Positions 34,966 to 43,723 of a stretch of DNA of 64,000 nt are shown piece by piece. Position 1 is the stretch's first letter. The number at the start of each line of letters is the position of its first letter. Made by a program: the position numbers and the translations under genes. Where the stretch lies: the NCBI RefSeq assembly GCF_947166265.1, contig NZ_CAMVDO010000004.1:104419-168418 (forward strand), written 5' to 3'. Under the pieces are notes generated by a model. It did no database searches and was not told the DNA's origin. It was given only the letters and a program-made list of their open reading frames with translations. The DNA comes from an uncultured Fibrobacter sp. (GTDB lineage: Bacteria; Fibrobacterota; Fibrobacteria; Fibrobacterales; Fibrobacteraceae).

Positions 34966-35928
34966 TTATCCTCTTACGGCAAGAATGCGCTTCCAGCCGT
35001 CTTCAGGAATCTGGGCACCCATCACCTGCACCACCTCGTTCGAGACAGCACTACCGAGGTTACCCGAACGTTCCATATCCCAGCCATTCATATAGCCATA
35101 CAGGAAACCCGATGCCCACAGGTCACCAGCACCCGTCGTATCGATTGCCTTGGCAGGGCCCGCCTGCACATGCACCACCTTGCCATCCTTTGCAATCAGG
35201 GCACCGCGCTTGCCGATTTTCACAACAGCGACCTTCGCCTTCTTCGCAAGCACATCGAGAGCGGCATCTTCCTTGACACCGGCATAGGCAAAAGCTTCGT
35301 CTTCGTTTGCGATAATGATGTCGATCATCTTGCCCTCAAAGAGTTCGTCGAAAGTCTTGCGGCAAGCATCAACCACGCCAAAGCTGCTAAAATCGAGAGC
35401 GGTTTCTACACCGAGGCTACGGGCCAAGGTGAACGACTTCTTGAAGCAATCGGCGTTGAAGGCACGGTAGCCTTCAGCATACAACAGACCCACGCCATCG
35501 TAAAGGGCCGGCACAAAGTCTTCGCTCGAAAGGAAATCAGAAGCACCGAGGTAGGTCCACATGGAACGCTGTGCATCGGGAGTCACGGCAGAAAAAACAC
35601 AACCCGTAGCGGCATCCGAAAGACCGAGCTTCGATTCCACGCCGTTATTCTTCAGGTGTTCCTGGAAAAGCTTACCGAGTTCGTCATCGCCAATCTTCGA
35701 AATAAAGGCGGCCTTGCCACCGAGGCGAGAAAGGCCCACCATGGTATTGCAGGTAGAACCACCCGGCACGCGAAGGGGCTTATCGAGCGCCCCCAGGAAC
35801 TTTTCCATCTGCGGCCAGTCCACCATGTTCATGCCACCCTTCTGCACGCCCTGAGCTGCAATCCAGGCATCATCTACGTTAGCCAAAATATCAACAAGGG
35901 CTGCGCCCATACCTAAAACTTTCTTCAT
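34966..35928 (-). CDS. PfkB-family carbohydrate/nucleoside kinase (adenosine-kinase-like)
   Basis: 320 aa. N-terminal GMGAALVDILA, the GGSTCNTMVGLSRLG substrate motif, GKIG-like FISKIGDDELG and the PfkB signature DTTGAGDLWASGF with catalytic base Asp269. It transfers phosphate from ATP to a sugar or nucleoside; adenosine kinase is the nearest subgroup by the N-terminal motifs. The gene overlaps the rhomboid stop by one base (TAATG) and is the second gene of that operon. Confidence 0.88.
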   Translation of the reverse strand: MKKVLGMGAALVDILANVDDAWIAAQGVQKGGMNMVDWPQMEKFLGALDKPLRVPGGSTCNTMVGLSRLGGKAAFISKIGDDELGKLFQEHLKNNGVESKLGLSDAATGCVFSAVTPDAQRSMWTYLGASDFLSSEDFVPALYDGVGLLYAEGYRAFNADCFKKSFTLARSLGVETALDFSSFGVVDACRKTFDELFEGKMIDIIIANEDEAFAYAGVKEDAALDVLAKKAKVAVVKIGKRGALIAKDGKVVHVQAGPAKAIDTTGAGDLWASGFLYGYMNGWDMERSGNLGSAVSNEVVQVMGAQIPEDGWKRILAVRG

Positions 35929-36827
35929 TAGAAGCCTCCTCTGCGGCGGCGCAACTTTTCGCTCGCCTGTAATAGAAATTGACGTTCGGACTCGTTCAGC
36001 GAATTGATTCCATCGCGGTTGACTTTTTTCAGGATTTCATCCATCCGCTTGTTTTCATCCACATAAAAAACTTCACCTTCGATAGCATTCGTATCGGAAT
36101 TCGATTCCGCCGAACGTTCGCGAGTTTCATCGGCAGACTTTCCACCCGGATGCACCGTAAACTTGGGGCCGCGGAATTTTTCGAAAGCCTTGCCAATGTT
36201 ACCAAAGCCGCGTTCATAGAAATGCATATAGAGGAACCCGCCCACGACACCGCCCAAATGAGCGAGGTGCGCCACGCCGTCCCCGGAATGAGCCATGAAC
36301 ACATCGACCGCGACCATGAACCACATCGCGTACTTGATTTTCATCGGGAAAAAGAAGAACATCAGAAGCATCCGGTTCGGAAAGAACTTGTAGTACGCCA
36401 CGAAAATTCCCATGAGCGCACCGGACGCACCAATAATCGGGCTATTCGTCATGCCAAGCCAGAACATGACTAGGCTGAACACTGCGGCAAAAATTCCGCA
36501 GAAGAAATACATTCCCGTAAAATGTTTCGGCCCCATCATATCGGCAACTTCGCTACCGAACATCCAGAGCATCAGCATGTTAAAGAGGAAATGCCAGAAA
36601 TCCACATGCACGAACATATAGGTGACAAAGCGCCACGCCTGCTCCGGGGCAAACGGCCAGAAGGCACCAAAGTAGGCAATGTATTCGGCAATGCTGCCAT
36701 AACCGAGGCCAGGCAAATTCAGGTGCAGCCCGAGAATCTTGCCACCAATAAACGCAAGGCCGAAAACGACCGCGTTGCTAATCAGCAGCACCCGAAGGAC
36801 TTTAGGTAAAAAACGGAAGGGTCTCAT
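35928..36827 (-). CDS. Rhomboid-family intramembrane protease
   Basis: 299 aa. Six membrane segments. The catalytic serine is Ser135 in GASGALMG and the partner histidine is His190 in HLAHLGG; the HVDFWHFLFNMLMLWMFG segment (H-x-x-x-x-x-x-x-N type) completes the rhomboid signature. The C-terminal 95 residues are a soluble basic/acidic tail (DETRERSAESNSD...). It would cleave membrane proteins within the bilayer; substrates are unknown. The gene precedes and overlaps the PfkB kinase; its own upstream region contains a REP-like repeat and no obvious promoter box. Confidence 0.9.
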   Translation of the reverse strand: MRPFRFLPKVLRVLLISNAVVFGLAFIGGKILGLHLNLPGLGYGSIAEYIAYFGAFWPFAPEQAWRFVTYMFVHVDFWHFLFNMLMLWMFGSEVADMMGPKHFTGMYFFCGIFAAVFSLVMFWLGMTNSPIIGASGALMGIFVAYYKFFPNRMLLMFFFFPMKIKYAMWFMVAVDVFMAHSGDGVAHLAHLGGVVGGFLYMHFYERGFGNIGKAFEKFRGPKFTVHPGGKSADETRERSAESNSDTNAIEGEVFYVDENKRMDEILKKVNRDGINSLNESERQFLLQASEKLRRRRGGF

Positions 36828-36885
36828 AGGAAGTAGACAGTGGTTAGTAGTTAGGTTTCAGGAATCAGTTTTTTCAGCTGTCGTC

Positions 36886-36978
36886 CTGGAGGGAGCACAG
36901 CGACCGACGGGATCCAGGGTGGGATGAGCTGTAAGGTCCCTGAGCCTGCCGAAGGGCCGACGTGAACGAAGTCGAAAT
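36886..36978. repeat. Two adjacent repeat elements between coaD and rhomboid gene
   Basis: CCTGGAGGGAGCACAGCGAC...GGGATCCAGG (36886-36920; related word at 21962) followed by GGTCCCTGAGCCTGCCGAAG...CGAAGTCGAAA (36931-36978), a REP-like copy. Confidence 0.78.
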
Positions 36979-36983
36979 TATCT

Positions 36984-37490
36984 CTAGTTAAAGTCATAGG
37001 CAATTAGTAAGGGGATTACATCGGCAGGGACGTATTTAGCGAGGATTTCCTTTCCTTCCGCATTTTTCGCAACGCCGACTTTCAAAAGTTCACGCACCAC
37101 GGTGCTCGACACCATCAAGTGTTCAGGGGAGCTCGACAGGAAAACCGTTTCACATTCCGGGTAAAGCACCTTGTTATTCCAGGCAACCGTCTGTTCGTAT
37201 TCCACATCGGCGCCATTACGGATTCCACGCACCAGATATTTCGCCCCGACACGTTTCATAAAATCTACGGTCAACCCGCCAAAAGATTCAACCTTTACGT
37301 TCGGAATTTTTTCAACGGCCTTCTTTACAATTTCGACCTTAGCCGATTCCGAAAGCAAATATTTTTTGGATGCATTCACCGCCAGCAGGACATAAACTTC
37401 GTCAAACAGCGCGCAGGCACGTTCCACGACATCCAGATGTCCCAAGGTAAACGGATCGAACGACCCGGCAAACACGGCGATTCTTTTCAT
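36984..37490 (-). CDS. coaD: Phosphopantetheine adenylyltransferase
   Basis: 168 aa, canonical length. AGSFDPFTLGHLDVV (nucleotidyltransferase T/HxGH motif), LVRGIRNGADVEYE and SSPEHLMVSSTVVREL are the CoaD hallmarks. It catalyses ATP + 4'-phosphopantetheine to dephospho-CoA in the cytoplasm. A TATATT box lies 6 nt before its ATG. It is monocistronic between repeat elements. Confidence 0.96.
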   Translation of the reverse strand: MKRIAVFAGSFDPFTLGHLDVVERACALFDEVYVLLAVNASKKYLLSESAKVEIVKKAVEKIPNVKVESFGGLTVDFMKRVGAKYLVRGIRNGADVEYEQTVAWNNKVLYPECETVFLSSSPEHLMVSSTVVRELLKVGVAKNAEGKEILAKYVPADVIPLLIAYDFN

Positions 37491-37496
37491 ACTATA

Positions 37497-37502
37497 AATA
37501 TA
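37497..37502 (-). promoter_or_regulatory. TATATT box 6 nt before coaD ATG
   Basis: On the minus strand TATATT-TATAGT-ATG, no ribosome site. Confidence 0.45.
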
Positions 37503-37535
37503 GAAAAAGAGGAAGTTGACGGTGGTTAGGAGTAT

Positions 37536-37578
37536 GTCATCCTGAGCGGAACAAAGTGTAGTCGAAGGATCTCTAGCT
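37536..37578. repeat. REP-like element upstream of cinA
   Basis: GTCATCCTGAGCGGAACAAAG...GTCGAAGGATCTCTAG; same family as 12855-12900 and 39551-39591. Surrounding DNA (37510-37620) also has GTGGTTAG-type short repeats. Confidence 0.75.
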
Positions 37579-37680
37579 GAAGTGGTTAGTGTTTGGTGGT
37601 TAGGGATTAGGTATGAGGTCGGAGTAAAGCACCTTCATGGAACAGGATTTTTTATATTTTTTTCAGCAAATTGGATTCTA

Positions 37681-37695
37681 TGTCATTTTATGACA
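37681..37695. promoter_or_regulatory. Perfect palindrome upstream of cinA, candidate operator
   Basis: TGTCAT-TTT-ATGACA, 39 nt before the cinA start and 11 nt before a TATATT box at 37707-37712. The regulator is unknown; it does not match the LexA-like word at lexA and recA. Confidence 0.35.
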
Positions 37696-37734
37696 CATTT
37701 TTTATGTATATTTGGTAATGTCAAAGGGAAAAAC

Positions 37735-38319
37735 ATGGTACGCAAAACGACAATCAACTCCAAAACCGAACTCGATGAAATCGAACGCTGCGCAAGCATC
37801 GAAACCATCCGTGAAAAGACCCACGAATTGGCAATCGCCATTCAGAAGGCTCTTTTGGATCGCGGCGAGATGCTTTCCACCGCCGAATCCTTGACGGGCG
37901 GCCTCGTGGCAAGCCACATTGTCGATATCGCAGGCAGTTCCGCCGTATTCGCCGGAGGCGTTGTCGCCTACCAGAACGAAATCAAGGAACACGTTCTTGG
38001 CGTTCCCCATGCCATTCTCGAAGAAAAAGGCGCCGTTTCCGCCGAAACCGTCCTGAACATGGCCGAAGGTGCTCGCCAAAAGTTCGGTTGCGAGTGGGCA
38101 ATCGCCACCTCCGGAATTGCAGGCCCCGGCGGCGCCGAACCCGGCAAACCTGTGGGTACAGTGTGGATAGCTGTCACCAATAGTTTGCAAAATGAAGTTT
38201 TTTGTAAAATTTTCGCAGGAAATCGCACTGAAGTGCGCGAAAAAAGCGTGTATAGTGTATTGAGCAAGCTACTTTTTTTGCTGAATAACCAAAAAAGCAC
38301 TTGCACAAGTGAACACTAA
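37735..38319 (+). CDS. cinA: CinA C-terminal domain protein (NMN amidohydrolase type)
   Basis: The start is the ATG at 37735 with AAAGGGA upstream; earlier in-frame codons lie in the promoter and repeats. 194 aa. Only the C-terminal CinA (PncC) domain is present: MLSTAESLTGGLVASH, GVVAYQNEIKEHVLGV, GAVSAETVLNMAEGAR and ATSGIAGPGGAEPGKPVGTVW. The MoaB-like half of full-length CinA is missing. The domain deamidates nicotinamide mononucleotide in pyridine nucleotide recycling. It directly precedes recA, as in many bacteria, and the last cinA codons overlap the recA promoter and its LexA-like box. Confidence 0.92.
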   Translation: MVRKTTINSKTELDEIERCASIETIREKTHELAIAIQKALLDRGEMLSTAESLTGGLVASHIVDIAGSSAVFAGGVVAYQNEIKEHVLGVPHAILEEKGAVSAETVLNMAEGARQKFGCEWAIATSGIAGPGGAEPGKPVGTVWIAVTNSLQNEVFCKIFAGNRTEVREKSVYSVLSKLLFLLNNQKSTCTSEH

Positions 38320-38329
38320 TTGTTATATT
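38301..38329 (+). promoter_or_regulatory. recA promoter with LexA-box-like operator
   Basis: -35 TTGCAC (38301-38306), 17-nt spacer, -10 TATATT (38324-38329), same geometry as lexA. TGCACAAGTGAACA (38302-38315) overlaps the -35 and agrees with the lexA word TGCCCAATTGAGCA in 11 of 14 positions. A transcript from here gives a leader of about 24 nt with GGAG before the ATG at 38360. Confidence 0.7.
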
Positions 38330-38359
38330 TAAAAACGAAAAAACAAAATGGAGTCCAAT

Positions 38360-39457
38360 ATGGCTAAAAAAACAACAACCCCGACTAGCAACCTTTCCGC
38401 AGACAAGGCCAAGGCAGTAGAAGCCGCCATCGCCCAGATTGAAAAGAATTATGGTAAAGGTTCCATTATGGCACTCGGCCAGCAGCCTGTCGAAGATATC
38501 CCCGTGATTCCGACCGGATGCATCCAGCTCGACATGGCTCTCGGCGTGGGAGGTTTCCCCCGCGGCCGTATCATCGAAATCTACGGACCCGAATCTTCCG
38601 GTAAGACGACCCTTACCCTGCACGCCATTGCCGAAGCCCAGAAGCTCGGAGGTGTCGCAGCCTTTATCGACGCAGAACACGCTTTTGACGCCGTCTACGC
38701 CCGCAAGCTCGGAGTCGATATCGAATCCTTGCTCGTTTCCCAGCCGGACACCGGTGAACAGGCCCTCGACATCGCCGAAACCCTCGTACGTTCCGGCGCC
38801 ATCGACATCATCGTCATCGACTCCGTGGCAGCCCTCGTTCCGCAGGCAGAAATCAACGGCGAAATGGGCGACAATCACGTCGGTCTGCAGGCCCGCCTCA
38901 TGAGCCAGGCCCTGCGTAAGCTCACCGGCATTCTCTCGAAGTCCAACACCTGCATGCTGTTCATCAACCAGCTGCGTATGAAGATCGGCGTCATGTTCGG
39001 CAACCCCGAAACGACTACCGGCGGTAACGCCCTGAAGTTCTACGCCACGCAGCGTATCGACATCCGCCGCATTGCCGCCATCAAGGACGGCGAAGAAGTC
39101 ATCGGTAACCGCACCCGCGTCAAGGTGGTCAAGAACAAGGTTGCAGCACCGTTTACCCAGTGCGAATTCGACATCCTTTACGGTTGCGGCATTTCCCGCG
39201 AAGCTTCTATCCTCGACCTCGCTACCGAACTCGACATTATTCAGAAGAGCGGTTCCTGGTTCAGCTACAACAACGAACGCATCGGCCAGGGTCGTGAAAA
39301 CACCCGCCTGTTCCTGAAGGACAACACGGAACTCTGCAACGAAATCGAACAGAAGATCCGCGAAAGCATGAAGGACGTGGAACTGTTCAAGCTGAACGAA
39401 GGTGATTCCATCGAAGCTGACGACAGCGAGACTGTGAGCGTCGAAGAAGATGCTTAA
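38360..39457 (+). CDS. recA: Recombinase RecA
   Basis: I choose the ATG at 38360 because GGAG at 38350-38353 is correctly spaced (6 nt); the ATG at 38348 overlaps that site and would add four residues. 365 aa. Walker A GPESSGKT at 76-83, the [12 protein letters not shown]alker B region, loops L1/L2 ([19 protein letters not shown]), and an acidic C-terminal tail ([12 protein letters not shown]). It catalyses strand exchange and activates LexA self-cleavage. A terminator follows about 165 nt later, beyond a REP-like copy. Confidence 0.98.
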   Translation: MAKKTTTPTSNLSADKAKAVEAAIAQIEKNYGKGSIMALGQQPVEDIPVIPTGCIQLDMALGVGGFPRGRIIEIYGPESSGKTTLTLHAIAEAQKLGGVAAFIDAEHAFDAVYARKLGVDIESLLVSQPDTGEQALDIAETLVRSGAIDIIVIDSVAALVPQAEINGEMGDNHVGLQARLMSQALRKLTGILSKSNTCMLFINQLRMKIGVMFGNPETTTGGNALKFYATQRIDIRRIAAIKDGEEVIGNRTRVKVVKNKVAAPFTQCEFDILYGCGISREASILDLATELDIIQKSGSWFSYNNERIGQGRENTRLFLKDNTELCNEIEQKIRESMKDVELFKLNEGDSIEADDSETVSVEEDA

Positions 39458-39550
39458 GGCGAATCCTCTAGCGACTAGGCTTTAAGCAACTCATCCGACA
39501 CTTCGACAAGCTCGGTGCTACACTCCGACCAGCGAACTTGCGAAGCTTAA

Positions 39551-39591
39551 GATCCTTCGACTTAGACACTTCGTGTCTTCGCTCAGGATAA
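39551..39591. repeat. REP-like element behind recA
   Basis: GATCCTTCGACTTA-GACAC-TTC-GTGTC-TTCGCTCAGGATAAC; inner 5-bp stem with TTC loop. Confidence 0.75.
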
Positions 39592-39622
39592 CACACCAAA
39601 CCTTTCTTCCTGAAAAAATAAA

Positions 39623-39663
39623 CCCCGACCTGTCCTTTAGCCATTGGGATTGGTCGGGGTTTT
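39623..39663. terminator. Terminator between recA and FISUMP paralog 3
   Basis: Perfect stem CCCCGACC (39623-39630) / GGTCGGGG (39652-39659) followed by TTTTCTT. Flanking genes are convergent. Confidence 0.82.
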
Positions 39664-39667
39664 CTTA

Positions 39668-42436
39668 TTAATCCTTGAAACAGCGGACCGGGAACATATA
39701 ATCTTCGGGATTTCCTCCTATAATAGCACTATCCCTGTACAAAAGGAACATCATCACATAGCCACTAGATTCATTATGGTCAGTGGACCAAAATCCAGTT
39801 ATATCAGGATCATGGAAAGAGTATGGACATGTTTTATCAAAATAAGAACAATGTTCAGTACCCCATCCCGAAGCAAGCGCACTAAAGCCATACGTGTCCA
39901 AAGCGCTGTCAGAACCCGCAAAGCCTTTCGCCTGCATCGCATAAGGGGAATCGCCCATATAACCATACAGAGTTTTCCATTCATTTTCATCAGGAATATG
40001 CCACCCCTCAGGGCAAACGCCGCGGGCCGGTTTTGCCGTAACACGGCATTCAGTTCCACTCGACAGCAGACAATCCACGCCTTCTGAATATTCTAAACCA
40101 GCGTCTACAGCGGCATACCATTTGTAAAAACGTCCATATATTTCGCAGCTATCCGAACCACATCCATTAGCATAGCTATCAGAATACACCACATGCGGAT
40201 ATTCATAATTCAAATTCTCCGCCATGACGACTTGGTTACCTATGGTTTCAATTCTGTACGTCTTACCGTCTCGTTCATCCACAAGCGTTCCGGAGTTCTT
40301 CTCGATATCGAACACCCAGCCATCAGTTGTGCAGGTATAATAAGAAAGCTGATCCTCTGGAGAATAGGATTCCCCCTCATTGTAAGAAGCACACCCCTTA
40401 TGTAAATCAATCTCGTCCACGTCGGCATATCTGAATGCACCGTTGTCGCAAACATACATTTTCCCTGAAACACGACCCGTTTTAAGGGCACTGTTGCTAT
40501 AATAGCCGCCCGTCTTACAAGAATCGCGGGATTCAAAGGTGTCGTTATAGAGTTCGGAGGCTTTTTCCCAGCTTCCCCTGCAATAGTAGTAATCACCCTT
40601 ATATTTAAAGGTTGAGTAGCCGTTTTCTAGGCATGCGTACCCGCCATCCACTTCGTGCACAAAAACAGAATCCAGGTATGTCCCAAGACGCCAATTGTCA
40701 TTTTGATAGACATACGTAGTCGCGGTATTTATGATGCCATTACGCACATCGCCGTCGTCAAAATCGTGTCCCCAGCCCATCGTATCTTTTTCAATATCTG
40801 TAGCCACACGCCATTTTGCGCTGTCGGCATCCACGCAGATAAAGCGGATTGAACCACCCTTGCCGTTAATAGCCGCATAATCAGGCGCATTGTAGTTGGA
40901 CTTTGCATTCGTCACCTGTTTCACATACCCCACCGGGGTCGAATCAGAGCCGCACACGCCAAGACCATTTTCGACACTCGCGAACCGGCGCATAAACTTT
41001 TCAAAGTGCGGAACCTCTTTCGTAAGTCCCCAGCCCTCCACATTGCTACGGTACAGAGCCAGTTTCCCTGCATCATCCCCCGTGGTCACCCAGTCGGCAA
41101 TCGTCGCCTTGACTGCGGCGGCACCGTTTCCATTCCATTTTCCATCCGTTTCCATATCCCCCGAGACGTCTGTCAAGAGCACCGAAAGGTCCGTTTCGCT
41201 CGAGTCCCTCTGCAGCAAGATGGAAATGGCGAGGAGCGCCGCATCGGCATCGGTCTTGCCAAACACATCCAAATCTTCGGATTCGCCCTTGAGTCCCGCC
41301 GTATCGAAATGGAACTGCTTGAAGATTTCCCCCTGAGCCTGTTTCTTTGCTGCACGGACCGTCATATTCTTCTGCGTCACCAAGTTATATACGCGGTCCT
41401 TTTCAAGGTGTGTCAGCAGGTTAACGTTTGCGGACTTACGCATAAGCATATTGGTGTAGGCCTGCAACTTGATATTTGTCGCGGTAGGCTTTCCCGTCAC
41501 CTCGTTCCTGTACTTGCCATCCACCACAATTAGGGCATATTGGCTCACAAGGTCACGCGACTGGAACCGGTAACGTCCGCTGTCGCTCGTGATGACGCTC
41601 GTAAAGTTACCGTTCGTCTGTTTGAGGGTATGCCCGTCGGAAAGTTCATAAAGATAGACCGAAGAACCCTTGAGGAAAGGTCCCTTCTGCGAAAAGCCCG
41701 TCAAAGTATCCAGCGAAATCGCAATTTTTTCGGAGTCGAGTTCCAAGGTATCAACAATATCAGAGCCACCCTTTGTACCCAAGTTCAAAACAACGGACTT
41801 TTCACCGCACTTGATGGTCACCGTGGAATCGGTCTGTTCGACAATAGAGCAGCCTGTTCCGGTATCACCCTTATCTCCAGTTTCACCTTTTTCGCCCTGC
41901 TCGCCCGGGTCGCCTTTTTCACCTTGAATTCCCTGTTCACCCTGCTTACCCGTTTTTCCCTGTTTTCCTTGTTCGCCCGGAATCCCTTGCTCCCCCTGGA
42001 TTCCCGGTTCTCCCTTTTCACCTTGAACACCTTGCTCGCCGGCATCGCCCTTGTCGCCTTTCTCACCTTGAATGCCTTGAGCGCCTTCCTTGCCGTTGTA
42101 CACAACGCCGATGGAATCCCCGTTACAGATAATCTTTAAACCACTCTTGTCCTTGAGTTCCTTGGTCTTGCAGGAAAATTCATTGTCAGAGGTATCTTTG
42201 ACAACCGTCGCAAACCACTTGCCGTCCACGCACACGCGCACCGACGTTTCACCCTTCACGAGCGCCTGTTCGCCCTCGTTGTCCTTGGTGCACTTCGGCA
42301 AATCCTTCACCGACGACACCACATCCAAACCAGACGAGGCTACTTCGACAATTTTTTCGGTTGTCCCCTGCTCACCGCAAGCAGCGAAAAATATAAGTGA
42401 CGGAATAATCCAGACGAGAGAAGGGAGGCTTTTCAT
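39668..42436 (-). CDS. FISUMP-domain lipoprotein (paralog 3)
   Basis: 922 aa; lipobox FAAC, Cys20. Head QGTTEKIVEVASSGLDVVSS, 27 collagen-like triplets, and middle domain of the GFSQKGPFLKGSSVYLYE type, here with the single change DGHTLKQ for DGRTLKQ. Then follow three modules (KWRVATDIEKDTMGWG with TYVYQNDNWRLGT; YYYCRGSWEKASELYNDTFE; MYVCDNGAFRYADVDEIDL). The FISUMP domain has MAENLNYE and CPEGWHIPDENEWKTL. It is the last gene of the minus-strand envelope operon: the upstream LPP20-like gene ends 49 nt before its ATG, with AAAGGTG as ribosome site. Confidence 0.9.
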   Translation of the reverse strand: MKSLPSLVWIIPSLIFFAACGEQGTTEKIVEVASSGLDVVSSVKDLPKCTKDNEGEQALVKGETSVRVCVDGKWFATVVKDTSDNEFSCKTKELKDKSGLKIICNGDSIGVVYNGKEGAQGIQGEKGDKGDAGEQGVQGEKGEPGIQGEQGIPGEQGKQGKTGKQGEQGIQGEKGDPGEQGEKGETGDKGDTGTGCSIVEQTDSTVTIKCGEKSVVLNLGTKGGSDIVDTLELDSEKIAISLDTLTGFSQKGPFLKGSSVYLYELSDGHTLKQTNGNFTSVITSDSGRYRFQSRDLVSQYALIVVDGKYRNEVTGKPTATNIKLQAYTNMLMRKSANVNLLTHLEKDRVYNLVTQKNMTVRAAKKQAQGEIFKQFHFDTAGLKGESEDLDVFGKTDADAALLAISILLQRDSSETDLSVLLTDVSGDMETDGKWNGNGAAAVKATIADWVTTGDDAGKLALYRSNVEGWGLTKEVPHFEKFMRRFASVENGLGVCGSDSTPVGYVKQVTNAKSNYNAPDYAAINGKGGSIRFICVDADSAKWRVATDIEKDTMGWGHDFDDGDVRNGIINTATTYVYQNDNWRLGTYLDSVFVHEVDGGYACLENGYSTFKYKGDYYYCRGSWEKASELYNDTFESRDSCKTGGYYSNSALKTGRVSGKMYVCDNGAFRYADVDEIDLHKGCASYNEGESYSPEDQLSYYTCTTDGWVFDIEKNSGTLVDERDGKTYRIETIGNQVVMAENLNYEYPHVVYSDSYANGCGSDSCEIYGRFYKWYAAVDAGLEYSEGVDCLLSSGTECRVTAKPARGVCPEGWHIPDENEWKTLYGYMGDSPYAMQAKGFAGSDSALDTYGFSALASGWGTEHCSYFDKTCPYSFHDPDITGFWSTDHNESSGYVMMFLLYRDSAIIGGNPEDYMFPVRCFKD

Positions 42437-42485
42437 AATTCACCTTTATCCCTAAGGAGGGAATTTTTCTTTGAACGGGAATTTT

Positions 42486-43652
42486 TTATTTAACAAGATC
42501 CACTATTTGCGAAGCCGAAAGCTTTGAAACCGCCTTTACATGGGCCGCTTCCGCATCACGACCCACACCTTGGGGCTGTTCCACCAGCTCATTTTCGCCA
42601 TACCTTAATTTAATCGTCGCACGCGAAGTGCAAAGACTACGGGAAGAATTCATCTTGTCGCTGAACTCCAGCGAAGCAGAAATTTCAGGAAGACCAGCAC
42701 GGTCCACAATGGAAAGCCCTGCATCGGTCAAGAACTTCTGAAGCGCCCCACATTCGGCCGGGGCACCGCTACACACGAGGCGGAACGACTTGCCCGTTTT
42801 CTGAGCGCCGTAGCTAACCGTCTTGTTCTGCAAAGCGGACTGGCGAACAAACTTAAAGTTCATATCGGCATGGACCGTCACCTCACCCGCCGGCTTCAGC
42901 TTTTTCGTTCCCTTCAGCTTGAATGTAGCAACGCCATCGGCTCCGGTTTTTGCATTCAAGACGTCTTTCTTGTCTTGGGAGAGCACCAGCGGAAAATTCG
43001 CAATCGGCCCCGCAAAGTCAGAAACCGTAACACGCAACATTCCATCTGCCTCGGAAACTTCAAGATTCACCGTCTGCATCGACGAAATCAAGAATTCCGT
43101 CAACTCGCCGAGCGTCGATTCCAATCGAAATTCCTTCGGAACTTTCTGCACATACGAAAGATTTTCAAGCAGTTCGTCGTAGGTGCGAGCAAGTTTTTCA
43201 AGGACAATCATGTCGCCTTCCATCTTGCGATAGTCGCGGTCAAGCATATCCAGGCGAATCAGGGAATCCTTCGACTTCATCTGCGACCGAGCCTGCTCCA
43301 GGTCCAAGAGGATCTTGGATGCAAGCTGATCCAAATCAACGGAAACCGTAGATTGAAACATTCCGTTCTTCTTGGGGCCGACTTGAACCTTCGCGCCTTT
43401 CAAAAGAACGTTGGTCGAAACGGATTTTTTGCTATCTGCAGTCGATTCGATTGAACCATCGGCGTTTTCAACCGTATGAGTTTCAAACGAGGACTTCACC
43501 TGCGCACCCACCTGCAGGGCAACGCCCTCAAGCGCTTTCTTGTCAGCATCTTTCTGCGACACCTTGGATGTCGCCGTGTAGGTAACGATGTTTGCGGCAA
43601 GCGCAAAACTCGCCGAAGCCAGCACACAAAAGATTGATTTCAACATTTTCAT
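42486..43652 (-). CDS. Exported LPP20/FlgO-like protein with carboxypeptidase-regulatory-like segment
   Basis: 388 aa. Signal peptide MKMLKSIFCVLASASFALA. Residues 20-130 repeat the LPP20-type pattern (A-x-x-K-x-A-x-x-x-A-L-E-G-x-A-x-Q-x-G-x-x-V-x-S). A helical part follows (LEQARSQMKSKDSLIRLDML). The region around FPLVLSQDKKDVLNAKTGADGVATFKL looks like a small Ig-like/carboxypeptidase-regulatory fold. Two cysteines and an LPP20-like repeat are seen at the C-terminus. In other bacteria such proteins accompany CsgG-like or flagellar outer-membrane assemblies. Ribosome site AGAGG. It lies in the envelope operon after the CsgG-like lipoprotein. Confidence 0.65.
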   Translation of the reverse strand: MKMLKSIFCVLASASFALAANIVTYTATSKVSQKDADKKALEGVALQVGAQVKSSFETHTVENADGSIESTADSKKSVSTNVLLKGAKVQVGPKKNGMFQSTVSVDLDQLASKILLDLEQARSQMKSKDSLIRLDMLDRDYRKMEGDMIVLEKLARTYDELLENLSYVQKVPKEFRLESTLGELTEFLISSMQTVNLEVSEADGMLRVTVSDFAGPIANFPLVLSQDKKDVLNAKTGADGVATFKLKGTKKLKPAGEVTVHADMNFKFVRQSALQNKTVSYGAQKTGKSFRLVCSGAPAECGALQKFLTDAGLSIVDRAGLPEISASLEFSDKMNSSRSLCTSRATIKLRYGENELVEQPQGVGRDAEAAHVKAVSKLSASQIVDLVK

Positions 43653-43682
43653 ATTTACCTCTGAGGCATACCCCCTTCAAGT

Positions 43683-43715
43683 TTACTTCGGCCCTTCGGC
43701 AAGCTCAGGGGCCTT
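43683..43715. repeat. REP-like element inside the envelope operon
   Basis: CCCTTCGGCAAGCTCAGGGG...CTTATT, between the 43724 and 42486 genes. Confidence 0.7.
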
Positions 43716-43723
43716 ATTCAACT

